From Janthinobacterium lividum (GTDB lineage: Bacteria; Pseudomonadota; Gammaproteobacteria; Burkholderiales; Burkholderiaceae_D), in assembly GCF_023509035.1 (NCBI RefSeq), contig NZ_CP075583.1, forward strand, positions 2,046,001 to 2,110,000: a stretch of DNA of 64,000 bases, given 5' to 3'. The notes beneath the pieces were generated by a model that had not been told where the DNA came from, did no database searches, and saw only the letters and a program-made list of their open reading frames with translations. Positions within the stretch are counted from its first letter, which is position 1. Each line of letters begins with the position of its first letter. Positions 17,645-27,078 of this stretch are shown piece after piece. A program made the translations under genes and the position numbers.

Positions 17645-18637
17645 ATGACGACTGTTTCCATCCCCCATACCGATGTGGCCGGTGAACCATTCCCCGCAGC
17701 ACGTTTCATCAAAGAAATAGGACGCGGCAAGAACGGCGCGCGCAGCATGACGCGCGACGACGCCCGCGCCCTGTACCGCGCCATGCTCGAGGGCCGCGTG
17801 TCGGACCTGGAACTGGGCGGCATTTTGCTGGCTATGCGCATCAAGGGCGAATCCGTGGACGAGATTGCCGGCTTCCTCGACTCTGCCGAAGCGTCGTTCG
17901 CCCCGCTGGCCGCGCCGGCCGGTGAATTTGCCCCGATCATCATTCCCAGCTACAACGGCGCACGCAAGATGGCCAATCTGACGGCTTTGCTGGCGCTGCA
18001 GCTGGCGCGCGCGGGCGCGCCCGTGCTCGTGCACGGCGTCACCAGCGACCTGGGCCGCATCACCACGGCCGAAGTGCTGGCAGCGCTGGGCGTGCCGGCC
18101 TCGCCGGACCATGCGCAAGCCGAGGCCGCCATGGCGCGCGGGGAAGCCGCCTTCCTGCCCATAGCATCACTGGCGCCGCGCCTGGCACACATGCTGTCGC
18201 TGCGGCGCGTGTTGGGCGTGCGCAATTCCACGCATACCCTGGTGAAAATCATGCAGCCCTTCGCCGGGCCCGCCTTGCGCCTGGTGTCGTACACGCATCC
18301 GGAATACCTGGAAATGCTCGGTGAATATTTCCTGACCGCCTCTGATCCTGCGCGCGGCGACGCCTTCCTGATGCGCGGCACGGAAGGCGAGACGGTGGCC
18401 AACGCCAACAAGGCGCAGCAGATCGACTGGTTTCACGGGAGCGAACGCACGGTGCTGGTGGAAAAACAGTTGCTGGTGGAAGAGTTGCCGCATTTGCCGG
18501 CCGAGCGCGATGCGGCCACCACGGCCGAATGGATCGCGGCCGTGCTGCGCGGCGAGGTGCCCGTGCCGCCATCGATCGCCGAGCAGGTGGAGCAATGCCT
18601 GATGGCATCGCGGCAGATTGCAGCACGGCCGCGCTAG
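17645..18637 (+). CDS. ybiB: YbiB-type protein (glycosyltransferase family 3 fold)
   Basis: A 330-residue protein of the YbiB/TrpD2 group, which shares the anthranilate phosphoribosyltransferase fold but binds nucleic acid in E. coli. The N-terminal helical domain contains DLELGGILLAMRIKGES (about residues 57-73). HGVTSDLGRITTAEVL (about residues 130-145) replaces the PRPP-binding GTGGD-type loop of TrpD, arguing against a tryptophan-pathway role. It stands alone, divergent from the IS110-like gene, with its own upstream region. Confidence 0.85.
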   Translation: MTTVSIPHTDVAGEPFPAARFIKEIGRGKNGARSMTRDDARALYRAMLEGRVSDLELGGILLAMRIKGESVDEIAGFLDSAEASFAPLAAPAGEFAPIIIPSYNGARKMANLTALLALQLARAGAPVLVHGVTSDLGRITTAEVLAALGVPASPDHAQAEAAMARGEAAFLPIASLAPRLAHMLSLRRVLGVRNSTHTLVKIMQPFAGPALRLVSYTHPEYLEMLGEYFLTASDPARGDAFLMRGTEGETVANANKAQQIDWFHGSERTVLVEKQLLVEELPHLPAERDAATTAEWIAAVLRGEVPVPPSIAEQVEQCLMASRQIAARPR

Positions 18638-18693
18638 CCGCGTCGCCGCAGTTTACAATGGCGTCTTTGTAATCAGCGGTGAGCGGAATTTTT

Positions 18694-19908
18694 ATGGCAA
18701 AACAATTTGATGTGGCAGTGATCGGCGCGGGCGCGGCCGGCATGATGTGTGCGGCTGTTGCCGCCCAGCAAGGCAAGCGCGTGGTGTTGATCGATCACGC
18801 GGCCAAGCTGGCCGAAAAGATCCGCATCTCGGGTGGTGGACGGTGTAATTTCACCAATATTAACGCCACTCCACAAAATTTCCTCTCGGAAAACCCCCAT
18901 TTCTGCAAGAGCGCGCTGTCGCGCTACACGCCGCAGGATTTCCTCGCGCTGGTGAAAAAATACCGCATCGGCTACCACGAGAAGCACAAGGGCCAGCAAT
19001 TCTGCAATGAATCGGCCGAGCAGATCATCGACATGCTCAAGGATGAGTGCGCCGCTGGCGGCGTGCACTGGCGTATGCCGTGCAAGATCGACAATGTTGT
19101 CCAGCAAGACGATGGCGGCTTCGTGCTGCAGACGGACAGCGGCGACATCGAGACAGCCAGTATCGTCATCGCCACGGGGGGCCTGTCGATCCCGAAGATC
19201 GGCGCCACGGATTTTGCTTACCGCATCGCCAAACAATTCGATTTGACGATGGTCGAACCGCGTCCGGCTTTGGTGCCGCTGACGTTCGATGCGGCCAGTT
19301 GGGCGCCGTTCGCGGAATTGTCCGGCATCGCGCTGGAAGTCGATGTGGAAACGGGCAGCTTGAAAGGCCGCAAGGCAACGGGTGCGCGTTTCCGCGAAGA
19401 TTTGCTGTTCACCCACCGCGGCCTGTCGGGCCCGGCGATCCTGCAAATTTCCAGCTACTGGCTGCCGGGCGAGCCCATCGTCATCAACTTGTTGCCGGAA
19501 GTGGACGTGGCGCAGACCTTGATTGAAGGCAAGGGCACCTTGAAGAAGCAGCTGGGCAATATCGTCGCGCAATGGCTGCCGCAGCGCCTGGCCGACTGCT
19601 TGCTGGCCGTCAACGGCCTGGCGCCGGACGCGCGCATCGCCGACATGCCTGACGCGCAGTTGCGCAAGCTGGGGCTAGCCATCAACGCCTGGTCCATCGT
19701 ACCGAACGGTTCCGAAGGCTACCGCAAGGCCGAAGTGACGCGCGGCGGCATTGATACGCGTGAACTGTCGCAGCAGACCATGATGGCCAATAAAGTGCCG
19801 GGCCTGTATTTCATCGGCGAAGCGGTTGACGTGACGGGCTGGCTGGGCGGCTACAACTTCCAGTGGGCCTGGGCTTCCGGCGTGGCGGCAGGTATTGCCT
19901 TGCAGTAA
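18694..19908 (+). CDS. NAD(P)/FAD-dependent oxidoreductase, YhiN/HI0933 family
   Basis: A 404-residue flavoprotein of the HI0933 (BaiN/YhiN) family. The dinucleotide-binding motif GAGAAGMM is at about residues 10-17, the conserved RISGGGRCNFTN at about 45-56, and the C-terminal FAD segment GLYFIGEAVDVTGWLGGYN near residues 369-387. The start at 18694 puts the Rossmann strand (QFDVAVIG) directly at the N-terminus; a GTG 15 bases upstream is less likely. The physiological substrate is unknown in most bacteria. Confidence 0.9.
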   Translation: MAKQFDVAVIGAGAAGMMCAAVAAQQGKRVVLIDHAAKLAEKIRISGGGRCNFTNINATPQNFLSENPHFCKSALSRYTPQDFLALVKKYRIGYHEKHKGQQFCNESAEQIIDMLKDECAAGGVHWRMPCKIDNVVQQDDGGFVLQTDSGDIETASIVIATGGLSIPKIGATDFAYRIAKQFDLTMVEPRPALVPLTFDAASWAPFAELSGIALEVDVETGSLKGRKATGARFREDLLFTHRGLSGPAILQISSYWLPGEPIVINLLPEVDVAQTLIEGKGTLKKQLGNIVAQWLPQRLADCLLAVNGLAPDARIADMPDAQLRKLGLAINAWSIVPNGSEGYRKAEVTRGGIDTRELSQQTMMANKVPGLYFIGEAVDVTGWLGGYNFQWAWASGVAAGIALQ

Positions 19909-19916
19909 GCAAATCT

Positions 19917-19976
19917 GTAGGATGGGGTTCTGGCGCCCGGTGCGCCGACCCCGGTGCGTGGTTTACGCCACATTCC
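19917..19976. repeat. Possible REP-like intergenic palindrome
   Basis: A GC-rich stretch between a flavoprotein gene and rpsU begins GTAGGATGGGGT and contains self-complementary parts: GGGGT with ACCCC, GGCGCCCGG with CCGGTGCG, and CGTGGT with ACGCCAC. Openings of this kind occur in dispersed intergenic repeats of proteobacteria. Only one copy is visible here, so the assignment is tentative. Confidence 0.3.
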
Positions 19977-20090
19977 GGCAGCGACCGCAGGCTGCATGCC
20001 GCACGCAAGTGGGGAGGGGCTTCCCTTTTCGAATAAAAGCTGCTACCATCTATCTCTTCCTATACACCACCTCAACGGTTTGAATTTTAC

Positions 20091-20303
20091 ATGACCACTA
20101 TTCGCCTTAAAGAAAACGAGCCGTTCGAAGTCGCAATGCGTCGCTTCAAACGCACCATCGAAAAAACGGGTCTGCTGACCGAATTGCGCGCACGCGAATT
20201 CTACGAAAAGCCAACAGCTGAGCGCAAGCGCAAGCTGGCAGCTGCTGTAAAGCGTCATTACAAACGCATCCGCAGCCAACAACTGCCGAAAAAATTATTC
20301 TAA
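20091..20303 (+). CDS. rpsU: 30S ribosomal protein S21
   Basis: A 70-residue basic protein that matches bS21 end to end: start [20 protein letters not shown] and tail [15 protein letters not shown]. It is needed for translation initiation on the small ribosomal subunit. It opens the macromolecular-synthesis operon rpsU - yqeY - dnaG - rpoD, a layout shared by proteobacteria. Confidence 0.97.
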   Translation: MTTIRLKENEPFEVAMRRFKRTIEKTGLLTELRAREFYEKPTAERKRKLAAAVKRHYKRIRSQQLPKKLF

Positions 20304-20399
20304 GACTGTTCAGTCAGAACCAACCCGGGTAGTTCGGCGCATTGTTCGCCACGGGTTTTGTTTTGATTCGCCTGGAGTGATACTTCAGATGAGTCGCAT

Positions 20400-20436
20400 A
20401 CCCGCTCCGGTTCGCCGCAGCGGGTTTTCGCTTTTG
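20400..20436 (+). terminator. Stem-loop terminator or attenuator after rpsU
   Basis: A GC-rich hairpin, ACCCGCT ... AGCGGGTT, is followed by TTCGCTTTTG. Just upstream, AACCCG ... CGGGTT precedes TTGTTTTG and forms an alternative hairpin. In E. coli a partial terminator after rpsU lowers expression of the downstream genes, and this could act the same way. Confidence 0.5.
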
Positions 20437-20498
20437 TGGCCGCCTGCTTAGTCTGCGTGCACGAGCATCGAACCCCACTTACCAACACGAGGATTGCC

Positions 20499-20951
20499 AT
20501 GAGCTTGAAAGAACAAATTACCGAAGACATGAAAAACGCCATGCGCGCCAAGGAAGCGGGCAAGCTGGGCACGATTCGCCTGTTGCTGGCGGAAATCAAG
20601 CGCAAGGAAGTCGACGAGCGCATCGAATTGACGGATGCCCACGTGACGGCCATCGTGGAAAAGATGATCAAGCAGCGCAAGGATTCGATCACCCAGTTCG
20701 AGGCCGGTGGTCGTGCCGACCTGGCCGACATCGAAAAAGCCGAGCTGGTGCATCTGACGGGCTACATGCCTGCCGGCCTGTCGGACGAAGAAGTGGCGGC
20801 CGAAGTGGCTGCCGCCGTGGCTGCCTCGGGCGCAGCCGGTCCGCAAGACATGGGCAAGGTGATGGCCATCGTCAAGCCAAAGCTGGCTGGTCGCGCCGAC
20901 ATGACCGTTGTTTCCGCGCTTGTCAAGAAAGCCTTGACGCCAGCAGCGTAA
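20499..20951 (+). CDS. yqeY: GatB/YqeY domain-containing protein
   Basis: A 150-residue YqeY-like protein related to the tail domain of GatB amidotransferase subunits, which binds tRNA. Typical features are LKEQITEDMKNAMRAK at the start, RLLLAEIKRKEVD and the C-terminal GRADMTVVSALVKKAL. The ATG at 20499 follows ACGAGGATT. It sits between rpsU and dnaG as in many betaproteobacteria. Its precise role is not established. Confidence 0.9.
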   Translation: MSLKEQITEDMKNAMRAKEAGKLGTIRLLLAEIKRKEVDERIELTDAHVTAIVEKMIKQRKDSITQFEAGGRADLADIEKAELVHLTGYMPAGLSDEEVAAEVAAAVAASGAAGPQDMGKVMAIVKPKLAGRADMTVVSALVKKALTPAA

Positions 20952-20969
20952 GCATACAATAGTAGTAAT

Positions 20970-20995
20970 CGGCTGCCGGCCCATGCTGGCAGCCG
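20970..20995 (+). promoter_or_regulatory. Hairpin between yqeY and dnaG
   Basis: A perfect 8-base stem CGGCTGCC / GGCAGCCG with a 10-base loop lies 86 bases before dnaG. No U run follows, so it is more likely an RNA processing or stability element than a terminator. A -10-like TATAGT at 21046-21051 lies between it and dnaG without a good -35 box. Confidence 0.4.
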
Positions 20996-21080
20996 CTCAA
21001 TCGCTCACACGTTGACCTGGCTCAACCTCAGGCCACGTGCGGTAGTATAGTCTGACCTATAACAAGACCCGCCCTAGCCA

Positions 21081-22877
21081 GTGATACCTCAATCCTTCAT
21101 TTCCGATTTGCTCAACCGCGTCGATATCGTCGATGTCGTGGGGCGCTATGTGCAACTGAAAAAAGGTGGCGCCAATTTCATGGGCTTGTGCCCGTTCCAC
21201 AGTGAAAAATCGCCCAGCTTTACCGTCAGCCCCACCAAGCAGTTCTATCACTGCTTCGGCTGTGGCGCGCATGGCACTTCGATCGGCTTCCTGATCGAGT
21301 ACTCGGGCATGGGCTTTGTCGACGCCGTCAAGGATCTGGCGCAGAACGTGGGCATGGTTGTACCGGAAGCGGACGACAAGATCCCGCCGGCCCAGCGCGC
21401 GCAGATCCAGGCGCAAAGCATGGCCCTGTCCGACGCCATGACGCAGGCGTGCGATTATTACCGGGGGCAATTGCGCCACGCGCCGGAAGCCATCGCCTAC
21501 CTGAAGAACCGGGGCTTGACAGGCGAAGTGGCCGCTCGCTTCGGCATGGGATTCGCGCCCGGCGGCTGGGACAATTTACGCTCCGTCTTCCCCGACTACG
21601 ACGTGGTGGCCCTGGCCGAGGCTGGTCTCGTGATCGACAAGGTCGATGAAGAGGGCAACAACCGCAAGCGCTACGATCGTTTCCGTGAACGTATCATGTT
21701 TCCGATCCGCAATACGAAGGGGCAAGTGATCGCCTTTGGCGGCCGCGTGCTCGACCATGGCGAACCGAAATACCTGAACTCGCCGGAAACCCCCTTGTTT
21801 TCCAAGGGATTCGAACTATATGGGCTGTTCGAGGCGCGCCAGGCCATCCGCGACGCCGGCTATGTGCTGGTGACGGAAGGCTATATGGACGTGGTGGCGC
21901 TGGCGCAGATGGGTTTCCCGCAAGCGGTGGCGACCCTGGGCACGGCGTGCACGCCCACCCACGTGCAAAAACTGCTGCGCCAGACGGATAACGTGATTTT
22001 CAGCTTCGACGGCGACAAGGCCGGCCGCCGCGCCGCGCGCCGCGCGCTGGAAGCAAGCCTGGCCCACGTGTCGGACAATAAAACCATCAAATTCCTGTTC
22101 CTGCCGTCGGAACACGATCCGGACAGCTATATCCGCGAATTCGGCGCCGAAGGCTTCGAGCAGCAAGTGCATGAAGCCATGCCGCTGTCGCAATTCTTGC
22201 TGAAAGAGGTGTCGGGCGAGCATGATTTGTCGGAGCCGGAAGGGCGCGCCCGCGTGCAGTTCGACGCCAAGCCCCTGCTGCAGCTGATGGCGCCGTCGTC
22301 GTTGCGCCTGCAGATCGTGCGCGGTCTGGCGCAACTGACGCAGTCCACGCCGGCTGAGATCGAAGCCCTGTTCGAGCTGGCGAAACCCGTTGCCGTGGCG
22401 CGCCGCGCGCCGCCGAAATCGGGTCGCCCCGTTCCTGTCGGGCTGGAATTGAAGATCATGCGCATGCTGGTGGCGCATCCGCCCCTGACCATGCGCATCG
22501 ACGAGGCCGCCCTGACTGCTTTCCAGCACCTGGGGCCGGACGCAGCCCACAGCCTGGGGCAGTTGGTGGCTGTAGGGCAGGCGCTGGGCGAGCATGGCAG
22601 TTTCGCCGCGCTGGCGCAGCAATTGAAGGAGCTGGGCAGCGAATATGACGAGATCATCGGCGAGATCGCGGCCGGCACGGAATCCGATTACGACAGCGAA
22701 TTGTCGTGGCTGGTGAGCACCATCCGCGAGATCAAATTGAATGCCTTGAAGGCGGAATTGCAGCAATTGTTCGCGTCGGGTTTGCCATCCGAGAAAATTG
22801 GTGTACGCTACCGCGAAATCATGCAGGAGCAAGGCGAGCTGGAGCGTGAGCGTGATGCCGAGTTGGTGAATAGATAA
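21081..22877 (+). CDS. dnaG: DNA primase
   Basis: A 598-residue DnaG, which makes the RNA primers for replication. The N-terminal zinc finger is visible: CPFH near residues 37-40 and CFGCG near 57-61. The TOPRIM catalytic core includes VTEGYMDV (about residues 263-270) and FDGDKAGRRAA (about 311-321). The C-terminal helicase-interaction domain completes a normal length. The start is GTG at 21081, giving VIPQSFISDLL, exactly where other DnaG proteins begin. The ribosome-binding site is poor, consistent with low DnaG levels. Confidence 0.96.
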   Translation: MIPQSFISDLLNRVDIVDVVGRYVQLKKGGANFMGLCPFHSEKSPSFTVSPTKQFYHCFGCGAHGTSIGFLIEYSGMGFVDAVKDLAQNVGMVVPEADDKIPPAQRAQIQAQSMALSDAMTQACDYYRGQLRHAPEAIAYLKNRGLTGEVAARFGMGFAPGGWDNLRSVFPDYDVVALAEAGLVIDKVDEEGNNRKRYDRFRERIMFPIRNTKGQVIAFGGRVLDHGEPKYLNSPETPLFSKGFELYGLFEARQAIRDAGYVLVTEGYMDVVALAQMGFPQAVATLGTACTPTHVQKLLRQTDNVIFSFDGDKAGRRAARRALEASLAHVSDNKTIKFLFLPSEHDPDSYIREFGAEGFEQQVHEAMPLSQFLLKEVSGEHDLSEPEGRARVQFDAKPLLQLMAPSSLRLQIVRGLAQLTQSTPAEIEALFELAKPVAVARRAPPKSGRPVPVGLELKIMRMLVAHPPLTMRIDEAALTAFQHLGPDAAHSLGQLVAVGQALGEHGSFAALAQQLKELGSEYDEIIGEIAAGTESDYDSELSWLVSTIREIKLNALKAELQQLFASGLPSEKIGVRYREIMQEQGELERERDAELVNR

Positions 22878-23341
22878 CCTTGCTCTGAGGGTATGTCGCG
22901 CACTGGAAAAACATTTTTCGCGTGCTATAATTAAATGCTAAGTATTGTGTGCTTTGGCAAGCTAGTTCTATTTCGTAAATAGTATTTGTTTTCAGTAAGT
23001 TAGGCTCTTGATCGGCGCGGTGGATCGTGTCGGCGGCCAGAGCCAACTGGCGTTTTCGGCGTTGCGGGCATGGCTTGCAGACGCTGGCAAGCCGCGCCAG
23101 GCTCTCGCTCCCAACGCGGTCGATGCAGGAATTTTTGCCGAGGCGGCTGGCAACAGCCGGTGGACAGGAATTGCTGCGCTTCCCGCGGATCGTGGCCGAT
23201 GAGGTGTAAGTAACGTAACAGTGTCGAATTTGCGTTGTCGGCAGGTTCGAAGATGGTGGTTCCCGCAGGTAGACAGGGAACTGGCAGCAAACTTTATCCT
23301 AATCCACCGTAAAGCAAGTCGTTGTGTAATCGAAAGCGCCT
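22878..23341 (+). promoter_or_regulatory. 464-base dnaG-rpoD intergenic region with rpoD promoter
   Basis: An extended -10 promoter, TGCTATAAT, lies at 22923-22931, downstream of an AT-rich tract (AAAAACATTTTT). No strong -35 is visible; CTGGAA at 22903-22908 is at the right distance. It leaves a leader of about 400 bases before rpoD. Short open frames in the leader have no recognisable protein similarity. The leader is unusually long and may hold regulation, but I can identify no element. Confidence 0.5.
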
Positions 23342-25582
23342 GTGCCAATCAAGAAACCAGAATCCAAAGCGGCTGTAAAGCCCACTAAAGTTACCACGAA
23401 AGCCGAAAAGGCGCTCGACCGGCCAGAAGCGCGCATCACCAGCGCGCCCGTGGTCAGCCAGACCACCGACGCTGCCACCCTGGCAGCCATCGATACGTCC
23501 GGCTATGTCTTGCCGTCGGTAAAAGTGCCAGGCCGCCGCGGCCGCAAGCCAAAAGAATTCCAGCCAGAAAATGATGAAGTCGCCGCCCTGAATGCCGTCG
23601 AGCGGGCCGAACTGAAGGCCGTCGACAAGGCCAAGGCCAAGGATCGGAAGGCGAAAGAGCGCGCGCTGTTGAAGGATGCGTTCTCGTCCGACACGGAAGC
23701 GAGCGAGGAAGAACTCGAGCGCCGGCGCCAGAAACTCAAGACACTGATCAAGTTCGGCAAGGAACGCGGTTTCCTGACCTATGCGGAAATCAACGATCAC
23801 TTGCCCGAAAACATCGTCGACCCGGAAGCCATCGAAGGCATCATCGGTACCTTCAATGACATGGGTATCGCCGTCTACGAGCACGCGCCCGATGCGGAAA
23901 CGTTGTTGCTGTCCGATAACGTTGCCGTCGTCACCAGCGATGACGAGGCGGAAGCGGCGGCCGAGGCCGCATTGTCGACCGTCGACTCCGACTTTGGCCG
24001 CACCACCGATCCCGTGCGCATGTATATGCGCGAAATGGGCTCGGTCGAGCTGCTGACGCGCGAAGGCGAGATCGAGATTGCCAAGCGCATCGAAGATGGC
24101 TTGAAAGACATGATCCAGGCCATTTCCGCCTGCCCCGTGACGATCGCCGAGATCATCGCCGCCGCCGATCGCATCGCCAACGATGAGATCAAGATCGACG
24201 AAATCGTCGACGGCCTCGTCGATGAAAACGAACCGGTCGCCGCCGCCCCTGTCGTGGCTGCTCCCGTCGAAGAAGACGAGGAAGAGGGCGAGGCGGAAGA
24301 AGAGGAAGTCGAAGAAGAGGAAGAGGCGAGCGCTTCCGGCGCGGCCGGTTTCTCCGTCGAACAGCTGGAAACCCTGAAACGCACGGCGCTGGAAAAATTC
24401 GCCGTCATTTCGCAGCAGTTCGACAAGATGCGCCGTGCCTTCGAAAAGGAAGGCTACAACTCCAAGCCCTACGCCAAGGCGCAGGAAGCCATTTCGCAAG
24501 AGTTGCTGGGTATCCGTTTCACGGCCAAGGTCGTGGAAAAGCTGTGCGATACCCTGCGTGGCCAGGTCGACGAAGTGCGCCATATCGAGAAGCAGATCCT
24601 CGACGTGGCCGTGAACCGCTGCGGCATGCCGCGCGCCCACTTCATCAAGGTCTTCCCCGGCAATGAAACCAACCTCGACTGGGTTGATGGCGAAGTCAAC
24701 GCAGGACACGCGTACAGCGCCATCCTGGGCCGCAACATTCCGACCGTCAAGGAACTGCAGCAGCGCCTGATCGACCTGCAGGCGCGCGTCGTCTTGCCGC
24801 TGCCGGACTTGCGCAACATCAACCGTCAGATGGCGGCCGGTGAAATGAAGGCGCGCAAGGCCAAGCGCGAAATGACGGAGGCCAACTTGCGCCTGGTCAT
24901 TTCGATCGCCAAGAAATACACGAACCGCGGCTTGCAATTCCTCGACTTAATCCAGGAAGGCAATATCGGCCTGATGAAGGCGGTCGACAAGTTCGAGTAC
25001 CGCCGCGGCTACAAGTTCTCGACGTATGCGACCTGGTGGATCCGCCAGGCCATCACGCGCTCGATCGCCGACCAGGCGCGCACGATCCGCATTCCCGTGC
25101 ACATGATCGAGACGATCAACAAGATGAACCGGATTTCCCGCCAGATCCTGCAGGAAACGGGCGCGGAACCCGATCCGGCTACCCTGGCCATCAAGATGGA
25201 GATGCCCGAGGACAAGATCCGCAAGATCATGAAAATCGCCAAGGAACCGATCTCGATGGAAACGCCGATCGGCGACGACGACGATTCCCACCTGGGCGAC
25301 TTCATCGAGGACAACAACACCCTGGCGCCGGCCGACGCAGCCTTGCACGCGTCCATGCGCGGCGTGGTCAAGGACGTGCTCGATTCCCTGACGCCACGCG
25401 AAGCGAAAGTGCTGCGCATGCGTTTCGGCATCGAGATGTCCACCGACCATACCCTGGAAGAAGTGGGCAAGCAATTTGACGTGACGCGCGAGCGCATCCG
25501 CCAGATCGAAGCCAAGGCGCTGCGCAAGCTGCGCCACCCATCGCGCTCCGACAAGCTGAAAAGCTTCTTGGAAGGCAACTAG
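23342..25582 (+). CDS. rpoD: RNA polymerase primary sigma factor (sigma-70)
   Basis: A 746-residue housekeeping sigma factor. It has a lysine-rich N-terminal extension, then region 1.1 (about residues 120-190), region 1.2 ([13 protein letters not shown], about 223-235), a non-conserved region with a strongly acidic tract (about 309-331), region 2 including [34 protein letters not shown] and, at the C-terminus, the region 4 helix-turn-helix [17 protein letters not shown]. The start is GTG at 23342, the first possible start after an in-frame TAA 15 bases upstream. Promoters recognised by this factor drive most genes here. Confidence 0.96.
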   Translation: MPIKKPESKAAVKPTKVTTKAEKALDRPEARITSAPVVSQTTDAATLAAIDTSGYVLPSVKVPGRRGRKPKEFQPENDEVAALNAVERAELKAVDKAKAKDRKAKERALLKDAFSSDTEASEEELERRRQKLKTLIKFGKERGFLTYAEINDHLPENIVDPEAIEGIIGTFNDMGIAVYEHAPDAETLLLSDNVAVVTSDDEAEAAAEAALSTVDSDFGRTTDPVRMYMREMGSVELLTREGEIEIAKRIEDGLKDMIQAISACPVTIAEIIAAADRIANDEIKIDEIVDGLVDENEPVAAAPVVAAPVEEDEEEGEAEEEEVEEEEEASASGAAGFSVEQLETLKRTALEKFAVISQQFDKMRRAFEKEGYNSKPYAKAQEAISQELLGIRFTAKVVEKLCDTLRGQVDEVRHIEKQILDVAVNRCGMPRAHFIKVFPGNETNLDWVDGEVNAGHAYSAILGRNIPTVKELQQRLIDLQARVVLPLPDLRNINRQMAAGEMKARKAKREMTEANLRLVISIAKKYTNRGLQFLDLIQEGNIGLMKAVDKFEYRRGYKFSTYATWWIRQAITRSIADQARTIRIPVHMIETINKMNRISRQILQETGAEPDPATLAIKMEMPEDKIRKIMKIAKEPISMETPIGDDDDSHLGDFIEDNNTLAPADAALHASMRGVVKDVLDSLTPREAKVLRMRFGIEMSTDHTLEEVGKQFDVTRERIRQIEAKALRKLRHPSRSDKLKSFLEGN

Positions 25583-25690
25583 AAGCCAATAGGGCTTGAC
25601 GTGCGCCCCTGATACCCCTATCCTCGCGTGTCCGTTTCCAAAACGGTCGCGCGAGGCGGGCATCAACAGCGCCGCCACGTCGCAGTTTCC

Positions 25691-25769
<79 letters not shown>

Positions 25770-25777
25770 ATTAAATC

Positions 25778-25807
25778 AAGGACTTAGGTGAAAACCTAAG
25801 TCCTTTT
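25778..25807 (+). terminator. Intrinsic terminator after tRNA-Ile
   Basis: A perfect 12-base stem AAGGACTTAGGT / ACCTAAGTCCTT with a GAAA tetraloop ends in TTTT. It lies just inside the island and would stop transcription of the tRNA, and perhaps of rpoD. Confidence 0.85.
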
Positions 25808-25952
25808 GCATTTCTACTGTCAACAAAGTGTCAACCGAGTTTCAGCGTTTGGCAGGATCTTTGAGCATTGCCTCACGATTTCTAACTACTTTCCAAGGAC
25901 ACGGATGAATTTTCTTCTGTGTCTTAGACTTTTCTGATCCCTGGATTGAGAC

Positions 25953-26122
25953 TCAAGCTGCTTTAAGGGGCGCTAGTGGGTTGAGAAGTTTTGTTTCTTG
26001 TAAATGCACTGGAGCCAGGTGCGCATAACGCATTGTCATTGTTAGAGTGCATGCCCAAGAATACATTGCAAGACTAAGATGTTGCCGCCATTCATCATAA
26101 AGTGACTGGCAAAAGAATGCCT
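25953..26122 (-). pseudogene. Tyrosine recombinase (phage-type integrase) C-terminal remnant
   Basis: Reading the minus strand in two frames gives RHSFASHFMMNGGNILVLQ, then CILGHAL, then after a one-base break TMTMRYAHLAPVHLQ. This is the C-terminal catalytic part of a phage-type tyrosine recombinase, with the RH(S/T)FAS and LGH boxes and the nucleophilic Tyr in MRYAHLAP. Everything upstream is gone: the fragment is cut off near 26122, where IS21 sequence begins. It sits directly beside the tRNA attachment site, as expected for the integrase of the island. It cannot be functional. Confidence 0.75.
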
Positions 26123-26488
26123 GTTCGTTTCATCGCAGAATTGCCCCACTCTGTTTGACCCGCCTTACACTGCCTGGCAAACGCTGCCACGCGGTCGTAT
26201 GACCCAGCATCGCCCAGCTCTTTCAGGTCCTCATGGATCTGCTTCAAATTGCGCCGCTGCTTACGCGGCTTAGTCGTCTCGGCCTTGAGCCACTCCGATA
26301 GCTGCACCGAGTATTCGTCTAATCCGCTAACTGATCGCCGCTCCGCATAGGAGGGCTCACTGTTTTCCGATCGCAGATAGCGTCGGACGGTATTGCGTGA
26401 GATATCCAGTCGCCTGGCGATTTCTCGTATTGGGACCTGGTCACGAGGGTGCCAGCGTCGAAGTTGGGAAAATGGGTCAATTTTCAGT
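26123..26488 (-). pseudogene. IS21-family istA transposase N-terminal fragment
   Basis: The minus strand encodes the N-terminal part of an IS21-type transposase: HTH segment PIREIARRLDISRNTVRRYL, then QLSEWLKAE, PRKQRRNLKQIHEDL and GSYDRVAAFARQ. It is open from about 26488 to 26140 and then diverges. The DDE catalytic core and the istB helper are missing. The other end runs into the integrase remnant, so the insertion probably destroyed the integrase before decaying itself. Confidence 0.75.
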
Positions 26489-27078
26489 GCAACTTAATAC
26501 AAGGCGTTTCGAGCCGCGAAAAACGCGACCTTATGCAGAATAAGCTGAACGTTGAACGCAAGAAAAGTAATCCTTCTAGCAAACGAACAAGTCTCTGCCT
26601 CCTGGAACGCGCCAAGGTAAATGAACTGCTGACGTTAAGCGAAGTCGCGGAATTAGTGGAGCGTTGTAGCTTCGTTCGCACGGAGTTGTTGAAAGCTGAT
26701 TTGGCTGCATGTTTTGCAAACGCTACTGCGATCTGTCCTAGCTTGAAAAAGAGCTGAACAGCAGCTCGTGCAATCACAACCGTGATTGGGAAATGGTCCA
26801 TGAATTCAATTGACGGAAAAATATGAATCTAATTTACGGGAAAATATTACCTGCAGCTTTCAAATTGAATGGAATAGGGATGGGATTCAAAAAAATCATC
26901 ATATCGTTATGAGAAAAGGTCATTTGTTATTAAAGAGGATTCCAGTTAATATCAAATTAATAGTTGATGAAAACAATATCAAAAAAACTTAACGAATTCA
27001 TGGCTGACCATCCGGGTTGGTCATTAATCGGTGGAGACTTCCGTTTAAGTCTAGAACCGTAATTTGATGGAGAAACTA
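26489..27078. other. 590-base AT-rich stretch with only doubtful small ORFs
   Basis: Base composition drops sharply here compared with the flanking genes. A 74-codon frame at 26533-26757 (plus) and a 60-codon TTG-started frame at 26810-26992 (plus, very AT-rich) are open but resemble nothing I know and lack clear ribosome-binding sites. Near the end, TGACCA-tccgggt-TGGTCA (27003-27021) forms a small hairpin. The region probably carries the promoter of the bacteriocin gene, but I see no convincing -35/-10 pair. Confidence 0.5.
26533..26757 (+). CDS. Unrecognised small ORF
   Basis: A 74-residue frame starting MQNKLNVERKKSN with a helical middle (KVNELLTLSEVAELVERC) and two cysteines. No signal peptide, no leader and no known domain are visible. 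It lies between the IS21 remnant and the bacteriocin gene, so it could be an island gene, an immunity factor or chance. The start lacks a good ribosome-binding site. Confidence 0.22.
   Translation: MQNKLNVERKKSNPSSKRTSLCLLERAKVNELLTLSEVAELVERCSFVRTELLKADLAACFANATAICPSLKKS

Noticed and set aside
23294..24937. A 547-codon open frame on the minus strand
   Set aside because: Antisense of rpoD; no recognisable domain.
26810..26992. A 60-codon AT-rich ORF as a second bacteriocin peptide
   Set aside because: It has a TTG start, no ribosome-binding site, no double-glycine leader and a charged rather than Gly-rich composition.
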